A stretch of DNA of 12,791 bases from Bacillota bacterium (GTDB taxonomy: Bacteria; Bacillota_I; Bacilli_A; MOL361; Turicibacteraceae). Of this stretch, positions 1 through 6,899 are shown in pieces. The position numbers and the translations under genes were made by a program. Under the pieces are notes generated by a model, which was given only the letters and a program-made list of their open reading frames with translations, ran no database searches and was not told where the DNA came from. The stretch is from NCBI GenBank assembly GCA_003486705.1, contig DNGE01000095.1, forward strand, positions 7,778 through 20,568, written 5' to 3'. The stretch's first letter is position 1. Each line of letters starts with the position of its first letter.

Positions 1-176
1 ATGAGAGTCATATCCTTATTCTGTTAGGAAGAAATAACGGCTGGACGCTTGAACGACCATGAGTGGTGTGAATCAAGCAAGGGATGCCAACGTTAATTTA
101 TCATACGATAAAGATATGCAGCATAGGAGCTAATTTTTAAGGCTGCTACCTATGACCTGATACTCAGTAGCTTGTT
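1..176. ncRNA. candidate structured RNA, family not recognised
   Basis: No open reading frame is credible here, but the segment has dense nested complementarity. From outside in: 10-19 pairs with 108-117 (9 of 10 pairs), TAACG 35-39 with CGTTA 91-95, TGG 42-44 with CCA 87-89, GCTTGA 47-52 with TCAAGC 73-78, and ACCA 56-59 with TGGT 64-67 around a TGAG loop. A second hairpin pairs CATAGG (122-127) with CCTATG (149-154), extended by AGC/GCT across a bulge. It competes with GCTAC 145-149 / GTAGC 167-171. The loop bases TGAGT 60-64 can also pair with ACTCA 162-166, a possible pseudoknot. I could not match it to tmRNA, SRP RNA, RNase P, a T-box or a common riboswitch from memory. The strand is undecided because the main pairs are Watson-Crick. 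The element may start left of the window. Confidence 0.45.
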
Positions 177-395
177 TAAAGATTGAAGGCTGCGCATGAT
201 TGGTGTGAGATTGTAATGATAGGCATAAAGAGAATAGAAGGTGTGGGAATGGGGATTTGTGTATTTAAGGGAAGTCTGTTTTGACTAAACGGGTTTTGTG
301 AAAGATTTTATAGGCGTGTAAGTAAGATGTAAGCCATATAAGAGCTGGATTTGTGTTACAATAAGGAAAGATTATAAAAAGTAGGAGCTATAAAT
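177..395 (+). other. intergenic region upstream of topB
   Basis: This G/T-rich stretch has no plausible gene. The only signals I can support are an extended -10 promoter near 354-362 and the topB ribosome site AGGAG at 383-387. There is no clear U-tract terminator between the structured segment to the left and topB, so the structured RNA could be part of a long topB leader. That is inference only. Confidence 0.4.
354..362 (+). promoter_or_regulatory. extended -10 promoter for topB
   Basis: TGT at 354-356 lies directly before TACAAT at 357-362, giving a TGn-TACAAT extended -10 with five of six matches to TATAAT. No good -35 box sits 17 bp upstream. Transcription would start near 369, leaving a short leader before the ATG at 396. 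Confidence 0.5.
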
Positions 396-2570
396 ATGAG
401 CAAAAAATTAGTATTAGCAGAAAAGCCATCAGTAGGTCGCGATATTGCAAATGTGTTGAATTGTAAAAAGCAAGGAAACGGCTACTTAGAAGGTGATAAA
501 TATATTGTGACATGGGCGCTTGGTCATTTAGTGACACTGGCAGATCCAGAGGCGTATGATGTGAAGTATAAGTCATGGAATTTAGAAGATTTACCGATGT
601 TACCGAAACATTTTAAGTTAGTCGTGATTCCAAAAACGCGTAAGCAATTTAATACGGTGAAAGAGCAAATGTTGCGTAAAGATGTGTCTGAGATTATTAT
701 TGCAACGGATGCAGGGCGTGAAGGGGAGCTAGTCGCTCGCTGGATTATTGAAAAAGCCGGTGTTAAAAAGCCATTAAAACGTTTATGGATTTCATCGGTA
801 ACGGATAAAGCCATTTCTGAAGGATTTGCAAAGTTAAAAGAGGGATCGCAGTACGACTCGTTATACTCATCAGCGATTGCGCGCTCGGAGTCTGACTGGA
901 TTGTTGGGATGAACGCCACACGTGCGTTAACGACGAAATACAATGCGCAACTTTCTTGTGGGCGTGTGCAAACGCCAACGCTTGCGATAATTGCTAGTCG
1001 CGAAGAAGAAATTAAACAATTTAAGCCTAAATCTTATTTTGGTCTACAAGCAACGTGCCAAAGCATTAAGTTAACGTGGCAAGATGCGAAGTCTAAAGAT
1101 GTGAAGACATTTGATGAAAGTAAGGTTAATAATATCTTACAACAAGCTTCAGGAAAAGACGCTCGCGTTATCGGCGTGAAAAAGAGCTTGAAAAAAACGT
1201 ATGCCCCAGGGTTATATGATTTAACGGAGCTTCAGCGTGATGCCAACCGTTTATTTGGTTATTCAGCGAAAGAAACGTTATCGATTATGCAAAAACTATA
1301 TGAGCAACATAAAGTGTTGACGTATCCACGTACGGATTCACGCTACATTTCAACGGATATTGTAGAGACGTTAGCTGATCGAGTGAAGGCGTGTCAAATT
1401 GGTTCTTATAAAGCAGCCGCAGCTAGTATTTTACGTGGAAAAATTGTGACTAATAAATCGTTTGTTGATAATAGTAAAGTGAGTGATCACCATGCGATTA
1501 TTCCAACGGAGCAAATGGCAGCTTTACTAGCACTAAGTGATAAAGAAAAGAAAATTTTTGATTTAGTGGTGAAGCGATTCTTAGCCGTTTTAAGTGCGCC
1601 TTATGAATATGAAGAAACACAAATTAACGTAACTATTGGAGAAGAAGTCTTTACAACAAAAGGGCGTCGTGTGATTAAACTAGGATTTAAAGAAGTATAC
1701 AGTGGCGGAGTGGGCCTTGAGGATGACGAGGCGACTCAAAACTTACCTGTGATTAATGAGGGAGATGTTCTTTCGGTCTCATCATTGAAAAAAACAAGTG
1801 GCCAAACGAAACCGCCAGCTTATTTTAATGAAGGTACATTATTATCAGCGATGGAAAATCCGGTTCGTTTTATGAAGGGCGCAGACTCAAAGTTGATTAA
1901 AACAATTGGGGCAACAGGAGGACTCGGAACAGTCGCGACACGCGCGGATATTATTGAAAAGTTATTGAATAGCTTCTTAATTGAAAAACGTGGACAAGAT
2001 ATGTTGACAACATCTAAAGGACGTCAATTATTAGAGTTAGCGCCTGAGGATTTAAAATCACCTGAATTAACAGCTTCTTGGGAACAAAAATTAAGTGACA
2101 TTGCGAGTGGAAAGTTAAAACGCCAAGCGTTTATTTCTGATATGCGAGCATATGCAACCGAAATCGTAGCAGAGATTAAGAGCAGTGAAGAAAAATATAA
2201 ACACGATAACTTAACGACAACAAAATGTCCAGAGTGTGGGAAGTTAATGTTATCCGTGAATGGGAAACGCGGCAAAATGCTTGTTTGCCAAGATCGTGAA
2301 TGTAAAACACGAAAAGTAATAACGCAGACAACGAATGCGCGCTGCCCACAATGTCATAAAAAATTAGAACTTCGCGGTGAAGGAGAAGGGCGTACGTTTG
2401 CGTGCGTTTGTGGTTTCCGTGAGAAACTCTCAACCTTTGAGAAGCGTAAGAAAGCGCAAAAAACACAAGGATCTAAACGTGATGTTCAAAAATATTTACG
2501 TGAACAAAATAAGCAGGAAGAACCAGTGAATAACGCGTTTGCAGATGCGTTTAAGAATTTAAAATTTTAA
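396..2570 (+). CDS. topB: DNA topoisomerase III (type IA)
   Basis: Type IA topoisomerase that cuts one strand through a 5'-phosphotyrosine and passes another through the gap, acting on negatively supercoiled or recombination-linked DNA. The 724 residues are close to the usual ~727 of Bacillus TopB. The TOPRIM domain opens with E9-K-P and carries ATDAGREGE with D105 and E109; the second acidic position of the common DxD is G107, as I recall from Bacillus enzymes. The catalytic tyrosine is Y310 in YPRTDSRYIS. The C-terminus carries two zinc ribbons: CPEC 611-614 with C631/C636, and CPQC 650-653 with C670/C672, followed by a basic tail. AGGAG lies 8 nt before the ATG. It appears to be a single-gene unit ending in a strong terminator. 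Confidence 0.97.
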   Translation: MSKKLVLAEKPSVGRDIANVLNCKKQGNGYLEGDKYIVTWALGHLVTLADPEAYDVKYKSWNLEDLPMLPKHFKLVVIPKTRKQFNTVKEQMLRKDVSEIIIATDAGREGELVARWIIEKAGVKKPLKRLWISSVTDKAISEGFAKLKEGSQYDSLYSSAIARSESDWIVGMNATRALTTKYNAQLSCGRVQTPTLAIIASREEEIKQFKPKSYFGLQATCQSIKLTWQDAKSKDVKTFDESKVNNILQQASGKDARVIGVKKSLKKTYAPGLYDLTELQRDANRLFGYSAKETLSIMQKLYEQHKVLTYPRTDSRYISTDIVETLADRVKACQIGSYKAAAASILRGKIVTNKSFVDNSKVSDHHAIIPTEQMAALLALSDKEKKIFDLVVKRFLAVLSAPYEYEETQINVTIGEEVFTTKGRRVIKLGFKEVYSGGVGLEDDEATQNLPVINEGDVLSVSSLKKTSGQTKPPAYFNEGTLLSAMENPVRFMKGADSKLIKTIGATGGLGTVATRADIIEKLLNSFLIEKRGQDMLTTSKGRQLLELAPEDLKSPELTASWEQKLSDIASGKLKRQAFISDMRAYATEIVAEIKSSEEKYKHDNLTTTKCPECGKLMLSVNGKRGKMLVCQDRECKTRKVITQTTNARCPQCHKKLELRGEGEGRTFACVCGFREKLSTFEKRKKAQKTQGSKRDVQKYLREQNKQEEPVNNAFADAFKNLKF

Positions 2571-2581
2571 TGATTGATTTG

Positions 2582-2617
2582 AAATCCCTACAGACTGTTG
2601 TGTGTAGGGATTTTTTT
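2582..2617 (+). terminator. Rho-independent terminator of topB
   Basis: AAATCCCTACA (2582-2592) pairs perfectly with TGTAGGGATTT (2603-2613), an 11-bp stem with a 10-nt loop, followed by an uninterrupted T run through 2617. It starts 11 nt after the topB stop. Confidence 0.93.
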
Positions 2618-2660
2618 AGTTTCAGGCGTTTGGTGAAAAAAGTCGTAGAGGTGTTCTTTT

Positions 2661-2689
2661 TTAAAGTGATAACGCGTATGCTAGATAAT
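2661..2689 (+). promoter_or_regulatory. possible sigma-A promoter of pspA
   Basis: GATAAT at 2684-2689 is a good -10. TTAAAG at 2661-2666 is a weak -35 at exactly 17 bp. I looked for an ECF (sigma-W type TGAAAC/CGTA) promoter, which drives the B. subtilis counterpart, and found no correctly spaced pair. Stress regulation is therefore not evident in the sequence. Confidence 0.4.
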
Positions 2690-2718
2690 ATGTATAAACA
2701 TTAATAGGGGGGATTCGA

Positions 2719-3438
2719 ATGTCAATATTAAAACGATTTACTGACATTATGTCAGCTAATGTGAATGCACTGCTTGATAAATGCGAAGATCCAGCTAAAA
2801 TGGTCGATCAAATTTTACGAAATTTAAACGATGATTTAGGAAAAGTAAAAGCAGAAACAGCGGCAATAATGGCAGAAGAACGTAAAGCCTTTCGTGAATT
2901 AGAAGCTTGCAAAACGGATGTGAATAAGATGTTAGATTATGCAAAACGTGCCATTGAAGCGGGATCTGACGAGGATGCACGAGTGTTTTTAAATAAGAAA
3001 GTCACACTTGTTGAAAAACAATCTGTTCTTCAACAAAAATATAACCTAGCTTCTTCAAATGCAAAACAAATGCGTCAAATGCATGATAAATTAGTGGCTC
3101 AAATTTCAGAATTAAATTCACGTCGTGAAAGTATTAAAGCTAAAGTAGCAACTGCTAACTTACAAACAAAAATAAATAAAATAGGAAGTTCAGTTGAAGA
3201 GAGTGGGGCCACACTTTCGGCCTTTGAACATATGGAAGAAAAAGCAAATCAACTCTTAGATCAAGCAAATGCCATGGCAGAATTAAATGCTGTCCCAATC
3301 GATGAGACTGACGCATTAATGAGCAAATATAATGCTTCAAATAGCTCAGTGGACAATGAATTAGCTGCTTTAAAACGCGGTAACACCCAAGCGGTAGACA
3401 CCGAACTAGCCACATTAAAAAATCAATTAAACGCCTAA
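2719..3438 (+). CDS. pspA: PspA/IM30 family membrane-stress protein
   Basis: Phage-shock-protein A family (ESCRT-III-like) coiled-coil protein expected to bind stressed membrane from the cytoplasm and limit proton leakage. The 239 residues match the family's usual ~220-240. The N-terminal MSILKRFTDIMSANVNALL can form an amphipathic, membrane-inserting helix. Long heptad-rich helices follow, with the typical EDARVFLNKK at 85-94 and the hairpin end SRRE near 134-137. Residues from ~160 to the end supply the later helices that drive polymer assembly. AGGGGGG lies 6 nt before the ATG. A terminator follows 35 nt after the stop, so ydjG downstream is at best partly co-transcribed. A shorter paralogue starting with the same seven residues lies at 6360. 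Confidence 0.93.
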   Translation: MSILKRFTDIMSANVNALLDKCEDPAKMVDQILRNLNDDLGKVKAETAAIMAEERKAFRELEACKTDVNKMLDYAKRAIEAGSDEDARVFLNKKVTLVEKQSVLQQKYNLASSNAKQMRQMHDKLVAQISELNSRRESIKAKVATANLQTKINKIGSSVEESGATLSAFEHMEEKANQLLDQANAMAELNAVPIDETDALMSKYNASNSSVDNELAALKRGNTQAVDTELATLKNQLNA

Positions 3439-3472
3439 TATCCATACCATAACCCGTTACCCCATCATGAAT

Positions 3473-3506
3473 AAGGTTGTAGAGAGAGAATTCTGCAGCC
3501 TTTTTT
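3473..3506 (+). terminator. Rho-independent terminator after pspA
   Basis: AAGGTTGTAGA (3473-3483) pairs over 11 bp, including two G-U pairs, with TCTGCAGCCTT (3492-3502), followed by TTTTTT to 3506. The first palindrome of the repeat region begins 3 nt after the T run. Confidence 0.88.
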
Positions 3507-3516
3507 GTTAGTTCCA

Positions 3517-3604
3517 CTCAGGGCTACGCCCTGTTAGTGGAACTATACGTCGCGTGTCTTTTGCGACGTTCTCCGTGGTATTCCCGGTATATAAGCAGAC
3601 ACTA
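3517..3604. repeat. 88-bp palindromic repeat, copy 1
   Basis: This copy aligns without gaps to 3654-3741 with 6 mismatches (about 93% identity). It contains CAGGGC-TAC-GCCCTG (3519-3533) and a second hairpin, ACGTCGC (3547-3553) with GCGACGT (3563-3569). In this copy the first hairpin is extended by outer arms: TAGTTCCACT 3509-3518 with AGTGGAACTA 3536-3545, giving 16 bp with a TT bulge. It resembles REP/MITE-like intergenic palindromes or structured ends of a small mobile element. No transposase is nearby. The family is not recognised. Confidence 0.85.
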
Positions 3605-3653
3605 TCACGTCTGAGGTTGTTTTAGGTCGTGTAAGAGTCTATGTTCAAGATGC

Positions 3654-3741
3654 CTCAGGGCTACGCCCTGTTAGTGGAACTATACGTCGCGCGCCTTTTG
3701 CGACGTTCTCCGTGCTGTTCCCGATAGATAAGCAGACACTA
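3654..3741. repeat. 88-bp palindromic repeat, copy 2
   Basis: Second copy, 137 bp downstream of the first. Both inner hairpins are intact: CAGGGC-TAC-GCCCTG at 3656-3670, and ACGTCGC 3684-3690 with GCGACGT 3700-3706. Two of the differences from copy 1 fall in the loop of the second hairpin, so the stems are preserved. The outer left arm TAGTTCCACT is missing here, although its partner AGTGGAACTA is present at 3673-3682. That right arm could pair with the left arm of copy 1. Confidence 0.85.
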
Positions 3742-3743
3742 CT

Positions 3744-3772
3744 TTGTGAAAAAACAGGAAGTTAAATAGTAT
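3744..3772 (+). promoter_or_regulatory. possible promoter of ydjG-ydjI
   Basis: TTGTGA (3744-3749) and TAGTAT (3767-3772) are separated by exactly 17 bp, each matching four of six consensus positions. It begins 2 bp after the end of repeat copy 2. It would explain expression of ydjG downstream of the pspA terminator, but the match is only moderate. Confidence 0.35.
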
Positions 3773-3819
3773 TCAACAGAAGAGAGATGAATGTGAAAAT
3801 TAAATAAATAGGAAAAGAA

Positions 3820-4917
3820 ATGAAGAATCATGTGAAAGGGGGAGCTGATTTGAAAGAAATGGATATTGATGTGTACACCTGTGAACAGTGTGGTGGTGAC
3901 ATGATATTTGACATTAAAGTGCAGGCATTGAAATGCCCCTATTGTGAGCATGTTTGTGAAATAGGTGGGCAGGAGCAAGTAAAAGAATATAATTTTTCTG
4001 AAGTGAGTCAACTTGAATTCAAGTCGAATTGGAATGACGAGGTTGAAGTCATTAACTGTGAAAGTTGTGGTGCACAGACCGTCATTGGGCGCGACCAGAC
4101 AGCGATTTGTTGTTCTTATTGCGGGTCGTCTCACGTCTTAAAAACAAAGCAAAGTGCCGGCATTAAGCCAGAAGGTGTGATACCGTTTAAAATAGAGACC
4201 TACCAAGCACAAGACATCATGCAAACTTGGTTTAAAAAACGTTGGCTTGCACCGAATAATTTAAAACTCTTGTATCAAAGTGAAAAAATGACAGGCGTTT
4301 ATGTTCCGTATTGGACGTACGATGCTGATACATTTAGCACCTATTCAGGCCAAGGTGGACGCTACTATTACGAGACGCGAGAAGTAAATGGAAAAAGACA
4401 ACAAATTAGAAAAGTGCGTTGGTATCCTGTCAAAGGTCAAATAAATCGCTTCTTTGATGATGTGTTAGTAAACGGATCTAAGCATTTTAACGATAGCCTT
4501 ATGAATGGCATTGAACCTTTTAATACAGTTACAGACCTAGAAGCTTATGCCCCGCAGTATCTTGCAGGCTATGTGGCTGAAAAATATTCATACGGCGTAA
4601 AAGAGAGTTTTGAAGTCGCGAAGCAAAAAATGAATAGTGAAATTGAAAATGATGCAGAAGAGGAAATCTTAAGCCGCTATGACACCGTACGAAGAGTATC
4701 AGTGAAAACGCAGTATCACCATGTAACATTTAAGCATGTCTTGCTACCGGTATACCACGCAACGTATACATACCAAGGCAAAAACTACGAATACATGATT
4801 AATGGGGAATCAGGAAAAATTAGTGGCACCTATCCATATAGTTGGGTGAAAATAACATTTCTTGTTCTAATCGGGGTAGCAGGCCTAATACTTATTATGT
4901 ATGTCATGAACCATTAA
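3820..4917 (+). CDS. ydjG: YdjG-like zinc-ribbon membrane protein, PspA partner
   Basis: TFIIB-type zinc-ribbon protein resembling B. subtilis YdjG, which works with YdjI to place PspA at the membrane. Counted from the ATG, ribbon 1 is C21/C24/C39/C42 and ribbon 2 is C80/C83/C98/C101. A central ~220-residue region rich in aromatic residues follows (YVPYWTYDADTFSTYSG; FFDDVLVNGS). The protein ends in one hydrophobic segment at ~343-362, so it is probably tail-anchored with the ribbons in the cytoplasm. The start is ambiguous: ATG 3820 has AGGA 6 nt upstream, while an in-frame TTG at 3850 has the stronger AAAGGGGGAG 5 nt upstream and gives a shorter N-terminus. Both keep all domains. ydjI follows 72 bp later with no terminator between, so the two are probably one transcript. 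Confidence 0.85.
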   Translation: MKNHVKGGADLKEMDIDVYTCEQCGGDMIFDIKVQALKCPYCEHVCEIGGQEQVKEYNFSEVSQLEFKSNWNDEVEVINCESCGAQTVIGRDQTAICCSYCGSSHVLKTKQSAGIKPEGVIPFKIETYQAQDIMQTWFKKRWLAPNNLKLLYQSEKMTGVYVPYWTYDADTFSTYSGQGGRYYYETREVNGKRQQIRKVRWYPVKGQINRFFDDVLVNGSKHFNDSLMNGIEPFNTVTDLEAYAPQYLAGYVAEKYSYGVKESFEVAKQKMNSEIENDAEEEILSRYDTVRRVSVKTQYHHVTFKHVLLPVYHATYTYQGKNYEYMINGESGKISGTYPYSWVKITFLVLIGVAGLILIMYVMNH

Positions 4918-4989
4918 AAATGAGGATAAAGATTCAGAGATGAAAAAGTGGTTAAATCTTAAAAAGAGATAAAGATTGGAGGATACCAA

Positions 4990-6027
4990 ATGGGGTTATT
5001 TAATAATCAACTACAACATATCATTGAATGGAATGAAACACGCGATGATTTATTATTTTGGATGTGGCGCAGTAAAGAAATTAAAAAGGGCAGTCGTCTC
5101 ATTATTAGACCCGGTCAAGATGCGATTTTTTTGTACAATGGGAAAGTGGAAGGAGTCTTTACGGATGAGGGGAATTATGAAATTGAATCCGAGATTATCC
5201 CATTTTTAACATCCCTAAAAGGATTTAAGTTTGGATTTAATACGCCGCTTCGCGCCGAAGTCTTATTTATTAACACAAAAGAATTTTTAGTTCGTTGGGG
5301 AACGAAAAATGCAATTAACATCTCAACGCCAACGCTTAAAGGTGGTTTGCCAGTCCGTAGCTTTGGAACATTTTCAGTAAAAATTGATGATCATCAAGTA
5401 TTGATTGATCGAATTGCTGGGGTCAAACAACAATTTTCAGTGGATGACGTAAAAGAACGTGCGATTTCAATGCTCGATCAATTATTAATGCGCTGGATAT
5501 CAAAAGAAGGCAAAGATTTATTCAATTTGCAGGGTAATGCTTACGAGATTGCGGGAGGAATTCGTAAAGATTTAGATATGGAATTAATAAAAGTAGGTCT
5601 GACCGTAACGGATTTTAAAATTTCAAGTTTTACGTATCCTGAAAATGTGCAAGCGATGATTGAGAAAAATGCATCGTATGAGATGGTGAGTGATTTAGAG
5701 AAATACCAAAAAGTCAGTTTAATTGATGCGGTGGCATCGAATTCTAATTCGCAAATGGCAAGTCTAGCTCAAGCAGGTGTTGGTATGGCGATGGGGATGG
5801 AGATGATGAAGCAAATGAGTGGGGCTATGTCACAAGGTGCTACACAATTGAGCAAGCTACAATGTGTAAGTTGTCATAGTCCACTCCCAACGGGAGCAAA
5901 ATTTTGTACAGAATGTGGCATGAAAGTCGCAAGTGTCCCCCCTACAACTAAGTTTTGTCCTGAATGCGGAAGTCAAGTGGAGTCTTTAGCAAAGTTTTGT
6001 AATGCATGTGGTCTAAAACTAAACTAA
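4990..6027 (+). CDS. ydjI: YdjI-like SPFH-domain protein with two zinc ribbons
   Basis: SPFH (stomatin/prohibitin/flotillin/HflK) domain protein of the YdjI type, a membrane scaffold that recruits PspA in B. subtilis. The SPFH region covers roughly residues 20-230 (for example FGTFSVKIDDHQVLI and the AISMLDQLL helix). A Met/Gly/Ala-rich segment at ~262-286 (GVGMAMGMEMMKQMSGAM) follows, perhaps a flexible or membrane-apposed linker. Two C-terminal zinc ribbons are C292/C295/C306/C309 and C323/C326/C337/C340. There is no classical N-terminal membrane helix, so association with the membrane probably depends on partners such as YdjG. GGAGG lies 7 nt before the ATG. No ydjH (TPM-domain) gene is present between ydjG and ydjI. 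Confidence 0.88.
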   Translation: MGLFNNQLQHIIEWNETRDDLLFWMWRSKEIKKGSRLIIRPGQDAIFLYNGKVEGVFTDEGNYEIESEIIPFLTSLKGFKFGFNTPLRAEVLFINTKEFLVRWGTKNAINISTPTLKGGLPVRSFGTFSVKIDDHQVLIDRIAGVKQQFSVDDVKERAISMLDQLLMRWISKEGKDLFNLQGNAYEIAGGIRKDLDMELIKVGLTVTDFKISSFTYPENVQAMIEKNASYEMVSDLEKYQKVSLIDAVASNSNSQMASLAQAGVGMAMGMEMMKQMSGAMSQGATQLSKLQCVSCHSPLPTGAKFCTECGMKVASVPPTTKFCPECGSQVESLAKFCNACGLKLN

Positions 6028-6189
6028 AGAATAAGTAGAGCGATCAACCGATTACAAAGAATAGTTGTCATTTTTTTAGACGTATAACTGTCAATGCTCA
6101 AACCAAAATGAATGAGACGGGATAATAAATCGTATGACTAAAATGTAAAGGAAAGCTAAGAAATGAATAAATGACATAAAGTGACGGTT

Positions 6190-6224
6190 GCCCCCATTTA
6201 ATCTACTTTTTGGGTGCGTTTTCT
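6190..6224 (+). terminator. weak terminator-like hairpin after ydjI
   Basis: GCCCCCA (6190-6196) can pair with TGGGTGC (6211-6217) with one mismatch, and GTTTTCT follows. It lies 160 nt after the ydjI stop and the T tract is broken, so it is a candidate only. Confidence 0.3.
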
Positions 6225-6295
6225 AAAATGCAAGAAGATATTCAATAGATGAAAGTAAAAAAAATGACAACCTTTAAGAGAATGTCGGTGAATGA

Positions 6296-6324
6296 TTGAA
6301 AAAATATGTTAATTTTGTTAATAT
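6296..6324 (+). promoter_or_regulatory. sigma-A promoter of the short pspA paralogue
   Basis: TTGAAA (6296-6301), a 17-bp spacer, and TAATAT (6319-6324) preceded by the extended -10 element TGT (6316-6318). Spacing and the TGn motif make this one of the better promoters in the window. It implies that the short pspA is transcribed on its own rather than by read-through from ydjI. Confidence 0.65.
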
Positions 6325-6359
6325 AAGAAATAAAGTGGACTGAAAAAAGGGGGTTCAAC

Positions 6360-6845
6360 ATGTCGATTTTGAAACGATTCAAGCATATTGTAGTTGGGGA
6401 CTACGATGAGTTTCTTGAATGTGAAAATCCGTTGTTAATTAATGAAGTCATTAAACAACTAAATTACGAATTTGCTAGTATTATGATGGAACTAACTTTA
6501 GCTATGAACGCATTAGATGCGGCAAAATCTAAAGTTGAACAGGGTGAAGAGATGATAAGTCAACATTTTAAAGAAGCAATGACGCACTTACATATGGGGC
6601 AAAATGAAGAAGCGAGAGTTTTTTTAAATAAAAAAGCCATCTTACTTGAGAAGCAGACAATGCTTAAAGAAGAGTGTAATCAAGCTGAATTACATGTTCA
6701 AAAGCTAAAAGAACTACAAAAAGAATTAGAAAAAGAAATCTCATCTTTGATTGCCCGCCGTGAACGTGTGTCTAATCCGGTAGATAAACAAAAGTCATCT
6801 GCAGGTATGACTAACACAGTCAACCCTACTTTATCAAATATATAA
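6360..6845 (+). CDS. short PspA/IM30 paralogue lacking the C-terminal third
   Basis: Second PspA-family protein, only 161 residues. It shares the exact opening MSILKRF with the pspA product at 2719, the EARVFLNKK block (84-92, two residues earlier than in the paralogue) and the RRE hairpin end (133-135). It then stops after a ~26-residue Ser/Thr/Asn tail instead of continuing through the last helices of a ~230-residue PspA. The N-terminal amphipathic helix and the long coiled-coil hairpin are therefore kept, while the C-terminal helices that help polymer assembly are gone. It does not look like a recent frameshift: no related coding sequence follows, and a terminator lies 54 nt downstream. 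AAAAGGGGG provides the ribosome site. It may modulate or cap PspA assemblies (inference). Confidence 0.87.
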   Translation: MSILKRFKHIVVGDYDEFLECENPLLINEVIKQLNYEFASIMMELTLAMNALDAAKSKVEQGEEMISQHFKEAMTHLHMGQNEEARVFLNKKAILLEKQTMLKEECNQAELHVQKLKELQKELEKEISSLIARRERVSNPVDKQKSSAGMTNTVNPTLSNI

Positions 6846-6899
6846 AACAAATAAAGTCCATCTAAATCATGCTATCGCTATGAAAGATTCTTGTGACAT

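Larger units (their letters stand above)
3439..3819. other. intergenic region between pspA and ydjG
   Basis: This 381-bp gap holds the pspA terminator, two copies of an 88-bp palindromic repeat separated by 49 bp, and a candidate promoter for ydjG. The repeat copies are visibly richer in G and C than the flanking genes. I see no protein-coding gene. Confidence 0.8.
6028..6359 (+). other. intergenic region between ydjI and the second pspA
   Basis: This 332-bp AT-rich gap has no credible gene. It contains a weak terminator-like hairpin at 6190-6224 and a good promoter at 6296-6324. I see nothing else in it. Confidence 0.6.

Noticed and set aside
1..395. T-box, TPP, M-box, RNase P or tmRNA at the left edge
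   Set aside because: Short resemblances exist (for example ACCTGATAC, GATTGAAG), but the invariant cores of these RNAs, such as the T-box AGGGTGG-ACCGCG or the TPP CTGAGA, are missing or in the wrong order.
524..943. Minus-strand reading frame inside topB (139 codons), plus similar smaller ones at 763-978, 2024-2275 and 2176-2466
   Set aside because: They lie entirely within the clearly coding topB frame, have no ribosome site and show no family features.
2632..2678. Sigma-W (ECF) promoter upstream of pspA
   Set aside because: A TGAAAA and a CGTA are both present but about 35 bp apart instead of 16-17, so they cannot form one promoter.
3155..3517. Minus-strand frame of 120 codons antisense to pspA
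   Set aside because: Shadow of the pspA coding frame. Its start lies in the terminator/repeat junction, with no ribosome site.
3509..3741. CRISPR array
   Set aside because: Only two repeat units of 88 bp with a 49-bp spacer and strong internal hairpins. There are no short regular repeats and no cas genes.
4925..4977. 10-bp direct repeat GATAAAGATT (4925-4934 and 4968-4977) and a 6-bp hairpin before ydjI
   Set aside because: Short and AT-rich in an AT-rich spacer; not distinguishable from chance without comparison to relatives.
4976..5209. 77-codon frame starting with TTG just before ydjI
   Set aside because: It uses the same GGAGG region as part of its own coding sequence and overlaps the strongly supported ydjI frame.
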